This document shows, piece by piece, positions 7,832 through 16,624 of a stretch of 64,000 nucleotides of DNA; the stretch's first letter is position 1; each line of letters begins with the position of its first letter. The position numbers and the translations under genes were made by a program. Location: the NCBI RefSeq assembly GCF_035818635.1, contig NZ_JAYLLH010000009.1, positions 1-64,000 on the forward strand. Reading direction: 5' to 3'. This stretch comes from Mesobacterium_A hydrothermale. GTDB taxonomy: Bacteria; Pseudomonadota; Alphaproteobacteria; Rhodobacterales; Rhodobacteraceae. The notes below the pieces were generated by a model. The model did not search any database. It was given only the letters and a program-made list of their open reading frames with translations, and was not told the DNA's origin.

Positions 7832-8697
7832 GCGGCGAAATCCGACCGGGCATAGCCCTGCAGGTACAGCAGCGCCGACAGGTCACCGTGGTTCACCCGC
7901 AAGGCACACTGGGCTTGAACCGACGGCTTGGCGTGCAGGGCCACACCCATCCCTGCCAGTCCGAGCATCCCCAGATCATTCGCCCCGTCACCCACCGCCA
8001 GCACATCGGCAGGCGACAGCCCCAACCGCGCGGTGATCTCTTTCAGCGCCTGAACCTTGGCCTCGCGCCCCAGGATCGGGCGGCCCACCTCGCCGCTCAG
8101 CAGATCGCCATCGGTCAACAGCGTGTTGGCGCGGTTTTCGTCAAAGCCAAGCGCCGCCGCCACCCTTGCGGTAAAGGCGGTGAAGCCGCCCGACACCAGG
8201 GCCGCGTGGCCGCCGTTTGCCTTCATCGTCGCCACCAGGGCCGCCCCACCGGGCATGAAGGTGATCCGGGTGTCCAGCACCCGGTCGATCACCGACACCG
8301 GCAGCCCCTTCAGCAGACCGACCCGTTCGGTCAGCGCACCTTCGAAATCCAGCTCCCCGTTCATCGCGCGGGCGGTGATGTCCTTCACCCGCGCGCCGAC
8401 CCCGGCCTCGTCCGCCAGTTCGTCGATGCATTCCTGCTGGATCATGGTCGAATCCATGTCGGCCAGCAACATCGCCTTGCGCCGCCCCGCGCTTGGCAGA
8501 ACGTTCACATCGACCCCGACCGAATCCAGATCGGTACGCACCGCATCAAGGGTGTCAGGCAACACAGGCAGATCGAATTCTGCCGCCTCGCCGGGGTTCA
8601 GCCAGACCGCGACACCGCCGCCCCAGGCATTGCGCAACGCCTCGACCATGGGGGGTTCCAGCCCGCCGGGGCGTGAGATCAGAACAGCAACATACAT
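7828..8697 (-). CDS. serB: Phosphoserine phosphatase
   Basis: Catalyses the last step of serine synthesis, O-phosphoserine to serine. It is a HAD-superfamily enzyme of 289 aa: the nucleophile/acid pair is Asp80 and Asp82 in LADMDSTMI, motif II is in ALVSGGFTAF, and motif III/IV is in AVGDGANDLGML. The N-terminal 70 residues are the SerB regulatory extension. GGAGG precedes the ATG at 8697. It faces away from serC-serA across a 341-base gap, so all three serine genes are clustered. Confidence 0.96.
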   Translation of the reverse strand: MYVAVLISRPGGLEPPMVEALRNAWGGGVAVWLNPGEAAEFDLPVLPDTLDAVRTDLDSVGVDVNVLPSAGRRKAMLLADMDSTMIQQECIDELADEAGVGARVKDITARAMNGELDFEGALTERVGLLKGLPVSVIDRVLDTRITFMPGGAALVATMKANGGHAALVSGGFTAFTARVAAALGFDENRANTLLTDGDLLSGEVGRPILGREAKVQALKEITARLGLSPADVLAVGDGANDLGMLGLAGMGVALHAKPSVQAQCALRVNHGDLSALLYLQGYARSDFAA

Positions 8698-8868
8698 TGG
8701 CCAGCCTCCAGAAATGTCGCGCCTCCCATAGCGACGACATGACCAAAGCGCCAGACCGCGCGCCTGCGTCGTCTTGCGCGCCGCACCGGCCAGGCGCGCC
8801 CGCCGCCTGTTGCGTTTCCGAAGGAAGACGACAGGCCGACCCTGCCTGCGCCGTGCGCGGCGGCGTCT

Positions 8869-8897
8869 TTGACTTCATAACCAAAAGTTTCCGATCC
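8869..8897 (+). promoter_or_regulatory. Candidate promoter of the serC leader
   Basis: TTGACT at 8869-8874 is a good alphaproteobacterial -35 box, but the -10 candidate (around 8892-8897) is poor. A start near 8904 would give a leader of about 135 nt that begins just before the first leader hairpin. The rest of 8698-8868 shows nothing I can name. Confidence 0.35.
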
Positions 8898-8914
8898 GCT
8901 CCATCGCCAGAAGA

Positions 8915-9038
8915 TCAGCGCCCGAAAACGTCCATCCGGGCGTTTTTTCCGACTTGCGAGTCACCGCAAGCCCCCGTAAACGCGGCGGTGGGACACCCCT
9001 CCCCAACGAGGGGCTTCTATCTGGAAGGTTAGACCGAC
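8915..9038 (+). promoter_or_regulatory. serC-type regulatory leader RNA
   Basis: The leader directly before serC holds three hairpins. Arms 8919-8924 and 8937-8942 (CGCCCG/CGGGCG) are followed by six T, like an intrinsic terminator. AAAACG at 8925-8930 can instead pair with CGTTTT at 8941-8946, so the two folds compete. Arms 8953-8958 and 8965-8970 (CTTGCG/CGCAAG) form the second hairpin. Arms 8996-9000 and 9009-9013 form the third, just before the GGAAGG ribosome site. A conserved serC RNA motif is known upstream of serC-serA operons in alphaproteobacteria. Position and gene context fit it; I did not run a covariance search. Confidence 0.65.
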
Positions 9039-10193
9039 ATGGCTACCAATGCACCGGCAACGCGGCCGGCAAATCCGCGTTTTTCCTCTGGCCCCTGCGC
9101 CAAGATCCCCACTTTCAATCTGAACAATCTGTCGGATGCCGCGCTTGGGCGCTCGCATCGCGCCGCGATCGGCAAGGCCAAGCTGAAGGCCGCCATCGAG
9201 GAAACGCGCGCGCTTTTGGGCGTGCCGGCCGACTACCGAATCGGCATCGTGCCGGCCTCGGACACCGGCGCCGTCGAAATGGCGCTGTGGTCGCTGCTGG
9301 GTGCCCGCAAGGCGGAAATGCTGGCCTGGGAAAGCTTCGGCTCGGGCTGGGTCACCGATGTCGTCAAGCAGCTGAAGATCGACGCCGAGGTCAAGACCGC
9401 TGCCTATGGCGAGATCGTCGATTTCGCGACGGTCGATTTCAACAATGACGTGGTCTTCACCTGGAACGGCACCACCTCGGGTGTGCGCCTTCCCAATGGC
9501 GATGCGATCCCCGCAGACCGCGACGGCCTGACCATCTGCGACGCCACCAGCGCCGCCTTCGCGATGGACCTGCCCTGGGACAAGCTGGATGTCGTGACCT
9601 TCTCCTGGCAGAAGGTTCTGGGCGGCGAAGCGGCCCATGGCATGCTGATCCTGTCGCCCCGCGCCGTCGAACGGCTCGAAAGCTACACCCCGGCCTGGCC
9701 GCTGCCGAAAATCTTCCGCCTCACCAAGGGCGGCAAGCTGATCGAAGGCATCTTCAAGGGCGAAACCATCAACACCCCGTCGATGCTCGCGGTCGAGGAT
9801 TACCTCGTCGCGCTGGACTGGGCGCGGTCGGTCGGCGGGCTGCAGGGCCTGATCGCCCGGGCCAATGCCAACGCGCAGGCAATCTGGGATTTCTGCGAAG
9901 CCCGCGACTGGATCGACAACCTGGCGGTTGACCCGGCGACCCGGTCGAACACCAGCGTCTGCCTGAAGTTCACCGATCCGCGCATCACCGATGGCGCCAC
10001 CTTTGCCAAAGCCGTGGCCAAGCGGCTGGAAGCCGAAGGCGCGGCGCTCGACGTGGGGGCCTATCGCGACGCCCCGGCCGGTCTGCGGATCTGGTGTGGC
10101 GGTACGGTCGAAACCTCGGACATCCAGGCAATGCTGCCGTGGCTCGAATGGGCGTTCAACGCCGAGATCGCAGCCCTGGCCGAAACCGCCTGA
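9039..10193 (+). CDS. serC: Phosphoserine aminotransferase
   Basis: A PLP enzyme converting 3-phosphohydroxypyruvate and glutamate to phosphoserine, 384 aa. The PLP lysine is Lys192 in FSWQKVLGGEAAHG. The N-terminus NPRFSSGPCAKIP and the length mark the Mycobacterium/Rhodobacter-type SerC subfamily. GGAAGG lies 10 nt before the ATG. It is followed by serA in the same direction after 161 bases. Confidence 0.95.
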   Translation: MATNAPATRPANPRFSSGPCAKIPTFNLNNLSDAALGRSHRAAIGKAKLKAAIEETRALLGVPADYRIGIVPASDTGAVEMALWSLLGARKAEMLAWESFGSGWVTDVVKQLKIDAEVKTAAYGEIVDFATVDFNNDVVFTWNGTTSGVRLPNGDAIPADRDGLTICDATSAAFAMDLPWDKLDVVTFSWQKVLGGEAAHGMLILSPRAVERLESYTPAWPLPKIFRLTKGGKLIEGIFKGETINTPSMLAVEDYLVALDWARSVGGLQGLIARANANAQAIWDFCEARDWIDNLAVDPATRSNTSVCLKFTDPRITDGATFAKAVAKRLEAEGAALDVGAYRDAPAGLRIWCGGTVETSDIQAMLPWLEWAFNAEIAALAETA

Positions 10194-10296
10194 TCCACCG
10201 CGCCCCGGGCGTGACCTGGGGCCGGTTTCCAGACACGCCGGTTTGACCGCTGCGCCCTGCGCACCGGTCCAGCCACCCCGATACTCATCAATCGTA

Positions 10297-10334
10297 TGCA
10301 TGGTTTGTGCATGGAATGTGCATAGGCTGTGCCC
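10297..10334 (+). repeat. Array of 11-bp direct repeats before serA
   Basis: TGC recurs exactly every 11 bases at 10297, 10308, 10319 and 10330. The units read TGCATGGTTTG, then TGCATGGAATG, then TGCATAGGCTG, then a partial TGCCCC. The same 15-base core (GCATGGAATGTGCAT) and the same 11-bp period recur on the minus strand at about 21584-21622. One turn per repeat suggests side-by-side protein binding on one face of DNA. Confidence 0.7.
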
Positions 10335-10354
10335 CCCTCGAAAGGACCAGATCC

Positions 10355-11953
10355 ATGGCTCCCAAGGTACTCATCTCTGATAAACTGTCCGACGCCGCCG
10401 TCCAGATCTTCCGTGATCGCGGCATCGACGTGGATTTCATGCCCGAAGTCGGCAAGGACAAGGAAAAGCTGGCAGAAATCATCGGCAACTACGATGGTCT
10501 TGCCATCCGTTCGGCCACCAAGGTGACCCCGACGATCCTTGAAAACGCCACCAACCTCAAGGTGATCGGCCGCGCCGGCATCGGCACCGACAACATCGAC
10601 AAGGAAGCGGCATCGAAGAAAGGCGTGATCGTCATGAACACGCCGTTCGGCAACATGATCACCACCGCCGAACACGCCATCGCGATGATGTTCGCCGTGG
10701 CTCGCCAGATCCCCGAAGCGTCGGCCTCAACCCACGCTGGCAAATGGGAAAAATCCAAGTTCATGGGGGTCGAACTGACCGGCAAGACCCTTGGCGTGAT
10801 CGGCGCGGGCAACATCGGTGGCATCGTCTGCGACCGCGCCCGCGGCCTGAAGATGAAGGTCATCGCCTACGATCCCTTCCTTTCGGAAGAGAAGGCCGAG
10901 AAGATGCAGGTCGAGAAGATCGACGATCTGGACGTTCTGCTGAAGCGTGCCGACTTCATCACCTTGCACGTGCCCTTGACCGATGGCACCCGCAACATCC
11001 TGAGCCGCGAAAACCTTGAAAAGACCAAGAAAGGCGTGCGCATCATCAACTGTGCCCGCGGTGGCCTGGTTGACGAAGACGCATTGGCCGACCTGCTGAA
11101 ATCGGGCCACGTCGCCGGTGCCGCCTTTGACGTGTTCGCCGAAGAACCGGCCAAGGAAAACCCGCTGTTCAACCTGCCCAACGTCGTCTGCACCCCGCAC
11201 CTCGGCGCAGCCACCACCGAGGCACAGGAAAACGTGGCCCTTCAGGTCGCGGAGCAGATGGCCGACTACCTTCTGACCGGCGCGGTGCAGAACGCGTTGA
11301 ACATGCCGTCCGTCACCGCCGAAGAGGCCAAGGTCATGGGTCCGTGGATCAAACTGGCCGATCACCTGGGCAGCTTCATCGGCCAGATGACCGATGAACC
11401 GATCAAGGCAATCAACATCCTGTATGACGGTGTCGTGGCCGAAATGAACCTGGAAGCGCTGAACTGTTCGGCCATCGCGGGGATCATGAAGCAGGTGAAC
11501 CCCGATGTGAACATGGTGTCGGCCCCGCTGATCGCCCGTGAACGCGGCGTCCAGATCTCGACCACCAACCAGGCCAAGTCGGGCGCTTTCGAAGGCTTCG
11601 TCAAGCTGACCGTGGTCACCGACAAGCGCGAACGGTCCATCGCGGGCACCGTGTTCAGCGATGGCAAGCCGCGCTTCATCCAGATCAAGGGCATCAACAT
11701 CGACGCCGAGATCGGGTCGCACATGCTTTATACCACGAACGAAGACGTGCCGGGCATCATCGGCGTGCTGGGCAAGACCATGGGCGATCACGGCGTCAAC
11801 ATCGCGAACTTTACCCTGGGCCGTGCCGTTGCCGGCGGTGAAGCCATCGCGTTGCTTTACGTCGACGAACCGGTCTCGGCAGAGGCGCGGGCGAAGCTGG
11901 CCGAAACCGGCCTGTTCCGCCAGATCAAGCCGCTGGAATTCGACGTGGCCTGA
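10355..11953 (+). CDS. serA: D-3-phosphoglycerate dehydrogenase
   Basis: First enzyme of serine synthesis, NAD-dependent, long form (532 aa). The catalytic/NAD domain spans about 1-310, with GAGNIGGIV, NCARGGLVDE, AEEPA and the catalytic His in CTPHLGAATTEA. An intervening allosteric substrate-binding domain (about 320-445) follows, and a C-terminal ACT domain begins near 455 (NEDVPGIIGVLG). The start at 10355 has AAAGGA 8 nt upstream. An in-frame ATG at 10307 lies within the 11-bp repeat array and would add 16 non-conserved residues, so it is rejected. A strong terminator follows. Confidence 0.96.
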   Translation: MAPKVLISDKLSDAAVQIFRDRGIDVDFMPEVGKDKEKLAEIIGNYDGLAIRSATKVTPTILENATNLKVIGRAGIGTDNIDKEAASKKGVIVMNTPFGNMITTAEHAIAMMFAVARQIPEASASTHAGKWEKSKFMGVELTGKTLGVIGAGNIGGIVCDRARGLKMKVIAYDPFLSEEKAEKMQVEKIDDLDVLLKRADFITLHVPLTDGTRNILSRENLEKTKKGVRIINCARGGLVDEDALADLLKSGHVAGAAFDVFAEEPAKENPLFNLPNVVCTPHLGAATTEAQENVALQVAEQMADYLLTGAVQNALNMPSVTAEEAKVMGPWIKLADHLGSFIGQMTDEPIKAINILYDGVVAEMNLEALNCSAIAGIMKQVNPDVNMVSAPLIARERGVQISTTNQAKSGAFEGFVKLTVVTDKRERSIAGTVFSDGKPRFIQIKGINIDAEIGSHMLYTTNEDVPGIIGVLGKTMGDHGVNIANFTLGRAVAGGEAIALLYVDEPVSAEARAKLAETGLFRQIKPLEFDVA

Positions 11954-11975
11954 ACGCATCCTTTGCGAAACGAAC

Positions 11976-12005
11976 AAACGCCGCCCCGACCGGGGCGGCG
12001 TTTTT
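11976..12005 (+). terminator. Intrinsic terminator of serC-serA
   Basis: A GC stem with arms 11979-11987 (CGCCGCCCC) and 11992-12000 and a four-base loop. It is flanked by AAA and followed by five T. It starts 23 bases after the serA stop. Confidence 0.88.
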
Positions 12006-12096
12006 CATTCCCACCACAAAACGCCAGACTTTGCAGTCCGAACCCTTTTCGATGCCAGGGCAACCCGTTACGCAGGAAACAACGAAAGGACCCAGG

Positions 12097-12816
12097 ATGC
12101 CCCCAATTTACGCCATCGGCGATGTTCACGGCCAACGCGAGATGCTTGAAAACGCCTTCGACCTGATCGAACGGGACGAACACGCAGGCGCCCCGGTGGT
12201 GCTGGTGGGCGATTTCACCGACCGCGGACCCGACAGCCGCGGCGTGATCGACATGCTGCTGGACGGGATTGCCGCGGGCCGCCCCTGGATCCCGCTGATG
12301 GGCAACCACGACCGGTTCCTGCTGCGGTTCCTGAAGGATCCGCACTACGCCGATCCGCGGATGAAAACGCCGCGCAACTGGCTGGCACCGGTTGTCGGCG
12401 GTCGTGCGACGCTGGAGTCCTACGGGGTTGATGCGGATGAACGCAGAGCGCTGGAAGACATCCATGCCGACGCGCTGCAGGCGATCCCGCCGTCGCATAT
12501 CGCGTTTTTCGAATCCCTCGATACGACGCACCTGACCGACGATCACGTCTTTGTCCACGCGGGGATCCGGCCCGGCGTGCCGCTGCAACAACAGACCGAG
12601 GATGACCTGATCTGGATCCGCGATGAATTTCTGGATGATCCGCGCGACCACGGTCGGCTTGTCGTTCACGGCCACACCCCCACCGAAGCGCCGGTGCATT
12701 GCGGCAATCACGTGAACGTGGACGGGGGCGCCGGCTATGGACGCCCCCTGATCCCTGTTCTTTTACTGGGCCGCGAGGGCTGGACCCTCAGCAGCGTTGG
12801 CCGCGCCCGTCTGTGA
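12097..12816 (+). CDS. Serine/threonine-type metallophosphatase
   Basis: Calcineurin-like (PPP/Apah-type) phosphoesterase of 239 aa. The metal-binding motifs appear in order: GDVHG (residues 8-12), GDFTDRGPDSRG, GNHD, and later VHAG and VVHGHTP. A start at 12097 has AAAGGA six bases upstream and gives the family N-terminus MPPIYAIGDVHG; an earlier in-frame ATG would add 22 unsupported residues. Substrate is unknown (protein phosphoserine or a dinucleotide). Its last 54 bases overlap the convergent SulP gene, an unusually long tail-to-tail overlap. Confidence 0.87.
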   Translation: MPPIYAIGDVHGQREMLENAFDLIERDEHAGAPVVLVGDFTDRGPDSRGVIDMLLDGIAAGRPWIPLMGNHDRFLLRFLKDPHYADPRMKTPRNWLAPVVGGRATLESYGVDADERRALEDIHADALQAIPPSHIAFFESLDTTHLTDDHVFVHAGIRPGVPLQQQTEDDLIWIRDEFLDDPRDHGRLVVHGHTPTEAPVHCGNHVNVDGGAGYGRPLIPVLLLGREGWTLSSVGRARL

Positions 12817-14559
12817 CGGTGGCAGGTGCGGATTCCGCAGCGCGGTCCAGGCATCGTACTGCGACAGGTAAACCTTGCCCTCGATCTCGTCCAGGAAATG
12901 GCTGCGCTTAAGGCGGTCCATGACCGGGCCCTTCACCTCGGAGAAGTGCAGGCGGATGCCCATGTCTTTCAACCGGTGGTTCAACGCTTCCATGCTTTCC
13001 AGCGCGCTCATGTCGACTTCGTTCACGGCCGAGAACATCAAAACCACATCGCGCAGCGTCGTGTCCTTGATCACCCGGTTGGTGACATAGTCCTCCAGGA
13101 ACCGGGCGTTGGCGAAGTACAGGCTTTCGTCGACACGCAGGGTGACGACACCGGGGATGGTTTCCACCTCGTGCCGCAGGATGTTGCGGAAGTGATGGGT
13201 GCCAGGAACAAGGCCCACCTCTGCCACGTGCGGGCGCGAGGTCTTGTACAGGAACAACCCGATCGACAGCATCACACCGGCGCTGACGCCCACTTCGACA
13301 CCAAAGCCCAGGGTCAGGAAGATGGTGGCGGCAACGGCAGCGAAATCAACCTTGGAATAGCCCCAGGCGCGGCTGAGGATCGACAGGTCGACCAGCGACA
13401 GAACCGCCACGATGATGGTGGCCGCCAGCGTGGCCTTCGGTAAGAAGAACAGCAGCGGGGTCAGCAGCAGCGCGGCCAGCGCGATGCCGATAGCGGTAAA
13501 CGCACCGGCGGCGGGGGTTTCCGCGCCGGCGTCGAAGTTCACGACAGACCGGGCAAAGCCACCGGTCACCGGGTAGCCGCCCGACACCGCCGCCGCGATG
13601 TTGGACGCGCCCAGACCCACCAGTTCCTGATCGGGGATGATGCGCTGGCGTTTCTTCGCCGCCAGGGTCTGTGCAACCGACACCGATTCCACAAAACCGA
13701 TGATCGAGATCAGCAGCGCCGGAATGAACAGCTGGCTCCACATCGCCGGATCGAAGGCCGGCAGCGTCAGCGGCGGAAGGCCCATCGGCACCTCGCCCAC
13801 GATGGCGACCCCCTTGTCATGCAGGCCGAAAATGAAGGTCGCCAGCGTGGTCACGGCAACCGCCGCCACCGGACCTGCCTTGGCCAGAATATCGGCCAGG
13901 CGCGGTTTCAGACCCGCAGCCAGCAGCAGCGGCTTGAGCCCCTTGCGGACCCAGAACAGGAACGCCACGGTCGATACGCCGATGAACAGCGTGATCACGT
14001 TGGTGGCTTGCTGATGCTCCAGCAAGCTCCAGACCAGTTGAACCAGGTTGTGACCCTCAGCCTTGATGCCAAAGATATGCTTCATCTGAGACGTGGCGAT
14101 CAGGATGCCCGACGCGGTGATAAAGCCGGCGATCACCGGGTGGCTGAGGAAGTTGGCAAGAAAGCCAAGCCGGAACACACCCAGCACCGTCAGGATGATG
14201 CCCGAGATAAAGGCCAGCGTGATCGCCGCAGCGGCATATTCCGCCGGGGTGGCAAGGTTCAGATTGCCGACCGCGGCCGCCGTCATCAGCGACACGACCG
14301 CCACGGGACCAACCGCCAGCGCCCGCGAGGTGCCGAAGACGGCATAGGCGACAAGCGGCAGGATCGACGCATAAAGCCCCATCTCCGCCGGCAGGCCAGC
14401 CAGCAGCGCATAGGCCAGCGATTGCGGGATCAGCATGATCGTCACAATGACGGCGGCCACGAGGTCGCTGGTCAGCGTGTCACGATCATAGGTTTTGGAC
14501 CACGTCAGGATCGGCAGATGCCGTTCGAAAGACGCGCGGGTTATCTTGGGTATGTTCAT
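12763..14559 (-). CDS. SulP-family anion transporter with STAS domain
   Basis: Inner-membrane transporter of the SLC26/SulP family, 598 aa. The N-terminal domain has many TM helices and the signature LIPQSLAYALLAGLP AEMGLYASILP region. A cytoplasmic STAS domain covers about 440-560 (TLRVDESLYFANARFLEDYV, VLMFSAVNEVDMSA). The start at 14559 (MNIPKI) has AGGAAG upstream and is preferred over an ATG at 14610. Its promoter carries the same ATTC-N8-GAAT operator as the neighbouring sulfide-oxidising fusion gene. This points to export or uptake of a sulfur oxyanion such as sulfate or sulfite; the anion itself is inferred. Confidence 0.9.
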   Translation of the reverse strand: MNIPKITRASFERHLPILTWSKTYDRDTLTSDLVAAVIVTIMLIPQSLAYALLAGLPAEMGLYASILPLVAYAVFGTSRALAVGPVAVVSLMTAAAVGNLNLATPAEYAAAAITLAFISGIILTVLGVFRLGFLANFLSHPVIAGFITASGILIATSQMKHIFGIKAEGHNLVQLVWSLLEHQQATNVITLFIGVSTVAFLFWVRKGLKPLLLAAGLKPRLADILAKAGPVAAVAVTTLATFIFGLHDKGVAIVGEVPMGLPPLTLPAFDPAMWSQLFIPALLISIIGFVESVSVAQTLAAKKRQRIIPDQELVGLGASNIAAAVSGGYPVTGGFARSVVNFDAGAETPAAGAFTAIGIALAALLLTPLLFFLPKATLAATIIVAVLSLVDLSILSRAWGYSKVDFAAVAATIFLTLGFGVEVGVSAGVMLSIGLFLYKTSRPHVAEVGLVPGTHHFRNILRHEVETIPGVVTLRVDESLYFANARFLEDYVTNRVIKDTTLRDVVLMFSAVNEVDMSALESMEALNHRLKDMGIRLHFSEVKGPVMDRLKRSHFLDEIEGKVYLSQYDAWTALRNPHLPPSQTGAANAAEGPALAAQ

Positions 14560-14628
14560 GGGCACTTCCTGTTGCGGCGCGGGCCCTTGCCCCGCGCACA
14601 GGGGAATCATCAGGTGGGGCCGCTATAC

Positions 14629-14644
14629 ATTCAGAAACCAGAAT
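14629..14644 (-). promoter_or_regulatory. Candidate SqrR/BigR operator before the SulP gene
   Basis: A palindrome ATTC-N8-GAAT. On the minus strand it is followed at once by GTATAGC, a likely -10 box, so a bound repressor would block RNA polymerase. It lies 70-85 bases before the SulP start. ATTC-N8-GAAT is the site described for the persulfide-responsive ArsR-type repressor SqrR, a BigR relative. The repressor gene is not in this window. Confidence 0.68.
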
Positions 14645-14707
14645 AAGTGAAGCAAAAAATGTATGATTTGCCGAACGGCCGCTGATGTGGGCGGGTTTGA
14701 CGCAGAC

Positions 14708-14740
14708 AAAAAACGCCCCGGGGGTTGCCCGGGGCGTTTT
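14708..14740 (-). terminator. Intrinsic terminator of the sulfide oxidoreductase gene
   Basis: A 13-bp perfect stem with arms 14710-14722 and 14728-14740 and a five-base loop. Read on the minus strand it ends in a run of six T. It isolates the fusion gene from the SulP gene downstream. Confidence 0.9.
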
Positions 14741-14759
14741 GAAAGTCATCAGACAGGGA

Positions 14760-16433
14760 TTACTTTGCCGAAACCTTCTCGGGTTTGGCCATCCATTCTT
14801 TGCCGCGCAGCATCGCCTTCCAATAGACCGGCGGCAGGATCTGTTCCTTGAGGATCCAGGCCTTGCGGGTTGGGCGTGTGCCATCCAGGATCCACTTGGG
14901 AAAGCTGGGCAACAGCGTCCCGCCATAGCCGAATTCCGCCAGAACGATCTTGCCGCGTTCAACGGTCAGCGGGCACGAGCCATAGCCGTTGTACATCGCG
15001 GTGGGCGAAATGCCCTTGATATCGTCGACGATGTTTTCGGCCACGATCGGCGCCTGCATCCGCGCCGCGGCGGCGGTCTTGGCGTTCGGCGCGTTCATCA
15101 CGTCACCCAGCGACCAGATGTTGTCGTAATACTTGTGGCGCAGCGTGCTTTGGTCGACATCGACCCAGCCCGCGGCATCGGCCAGCGGCGACACCCGGAT
15201 GAAATCGGGGGCGACTTGCGGCGGCACCACGTGGATCATGTCGAAGTCGACGGTCACCTCTGTCGCCTCTGTATCGGGCTTGGCGACCTTGAAAGTCGCG
15301 GTCTTGCCCGGACCGTCGATGGCGATCAGGTTGTGGAAGAAGTTCAGCGTCGCATCGTATTTCTTGACGTATTCTTCCAGCGCCGGGACATAGTCCTTGA
15401 CCCCGAACAGAACGCCACCGGCATTCATGAACTGGATGTCCACATTCTTCAGGCGGCCAACCTTCGACCAGTAGTCGCCCGACAGATACATCGCCTTTTG
15501 CGGCGCGCCGGCGCATTTGATCGGCATCGGCGGCTGGGTGAAGATCGCGTTGCCCGACTTCAGCCCCTTGACCAGTTCCCAGGTATAGGGCGCGAGGTCA
15601 TAGCGATAGTTGGAGGTAACGCCGTTCTTGCCGAGCGTCTGCACCAGCCCGTCGACCTTGCCCCAGTCAAGCTTCAGCCCCGGGCAAACCACCAGGCGGT
15701 CGTATTTCACCACGCGGCAACCGTCCAGGATCACGGCATTGTTCTGCGGTTCGAACGCGGCAACAGCGGATTTGATCCAGTGCACACCCTTGGGGATCAG
15801 GCTGCCCATGGTGCGGGCGGTGCTTTGCGGTTCGAACACGCCAGCGCCAACCATGGTCCAGCCCGGCTGGTAGTAGTGGATGTCGGCAGGGTCCAGAACG
15901 GCAATGTCGAGGTCAGGCTTGCGCGACTTCAGGCTGGCCGCAACAGAGATGCCCGCCGCGCCGCCGCCAACGATAACCACGTCAAATTTCGCGTCGCCAG
16001 TGTCCGTGGGAGTCTTGCCGCCATTGACGATGCGGCGTACGACGCCCGCCATGTCATAGCCCGCGTTCTTGGCTGCGGTCAGGATTTCCGCCGGTGCCAT
16101 GGTCGACGCCTGGCTGAGCGACCACAAAGTGGCCGAACGGGTGCCGGTGCGGCAATAGGCCAGAATCGGGCCGGGCAGTTCCCGGAGCGCCTTGCCGAAA
16201 TCTTCGGCATCGCTGTCCTGCACCTTGCCCGAGACAACCGGCAGATAGCGCGCTTCGAGCCCGACTGCACGGGCCGCGGCGGCCATTTCTTCAAAGGTGG
16301 GTTGGTCTGCGCCTTCACCGTCGGGCCGGTTACAGATGATTGCCCGGTATCCTTGCGACGCCAGTTCGGCCAGCTCTTCGGGCTGGATCTGCGGGGCGAC
16401 AGAGATATCGGGAGAAATTGGCTTGATGTCCAT
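14760..16433 (-). CDS. DUF442 sulfurtransferase-like/sulfide:quinone oxidoreductase fusion
   Basis: A 557-aa fusion. Residues 1-110 form a DUF442 (Blh-type, phosphatase-fold) domain with the loop YCRTGTRS around Cys94, the likely persulfide-carrying cysteine. From about 150 on is an FAD-dependent sulfide:quinone oxidoreductase, with GGGAAG at 156-161, CPGLKLDW, PPMPIKCAGAPQK and YGSCPLTV. This would oxidise sulfide at the membrane quinone pool and pass sulfane sulfur to the fused domain. AGGAGG lies 8 nt before the ATG at 16433 but only 2 nt before the ATG at 16439, so the inner start is chosen. It is preceded by a SqrR/BigR-type operator. Confidence 0.87.
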   Translation of the reverse strand: MDIKPISPDISVAPQIQPEELAELASQGYRAIICNRPDGEGADQPTFEEMAAAARAVGLEARYLPVVSGKVQDSDAEDFGKALRELPGPILAYCRTGTRSATLWSLSQASTMAPAEILTAAKNAGYDMAGVVRRIVNGGKTPTDTGDAKFDVVIVGGGAAGISVAASLKSRKPDLDIAVLDPADIHYYQPGWTMVGAGVFEPQSTARTMGSLIPKGVHWIKSAVAAFEPQNNAVILDGCRVVKYDRLVVCPGLKLDWGKVDGLVQTLGKNGVTSNYRYDLAPYTWELVKGLKSGNAIFTQPPMPIKCAGAPQKAMYLSGDYWSKVGRLKNVDIQFMNAGGVLFGVKDYVPALEEYVKKYDATLNFFHNLIAIDGPGKTATFKVAKPDTEATEVTVDFDMIHVVPPQVAPDFIRVSPLADAAGWVDVDQSTLRHKYYDNIWSLGDVMNAPNAKTAAAARMQAPIVAENIVDDIKGISPTAMYNGYGSCPLTVERGKIVLAEFGYGGTLLPSFPKWILDGTRPTRKAWILKEQILPPVYWKAMLRGKEWMAKPEKVSAK

Positions 16434-16472
16434 GCGCATTTCCTCCTCGCGTGGTATGGCTGGGGCTTATAC

Positions 16473-16488
16473 ATTCGAAAAGACGAAT
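16473..16488 (-). promoter_or_regulatory. Candidate SqrR/BigR operator before the SQR fusion
   Basis: A second ATTC-N8-GAAT palindrome, followed on the minus strand by GTATAAG. Seventeen bases before TATAAG is TTAGTC, a weak -35. The layout relative to the -10 box is the same as at 14629-14644, so both genes probably answer to one repressor and are induced by sulfide or persulfide. Confidence 0.7.
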
Positions 16489-16624
16489 GACTAACCCCTA
16501 TTTTCGTGGCACGGTGTCACAGGATACTAGGCAGCGAAACCTTGCCCCGTTGTCTTGCGAAAGGTTGAACTGCGCCCGCGTTCGCGGCAAGTAGGAAACG
16601 TATCTTCCCGTCCGGATCACCCTT

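Noticed and set aside
10297..10334. CRISPR-like array
   Set aside because: Units are 11 bp with no spacers of constant length and only four copies; no cas genes nearby.
10307..10354. An earlier ATG for serA inside the 11-bp repeats
   Set aside because: It adds 16 residues not seen in SerA, and the ribosome site fits the ATG at 10355.
12763..12816. The 54-base overlap of the metallophosphatase and SulP genes as a sign of frameshift
   Set aside because: Both C-termini read smoothly with balanced composition; a tail-to-tail overlap is possible without an error.
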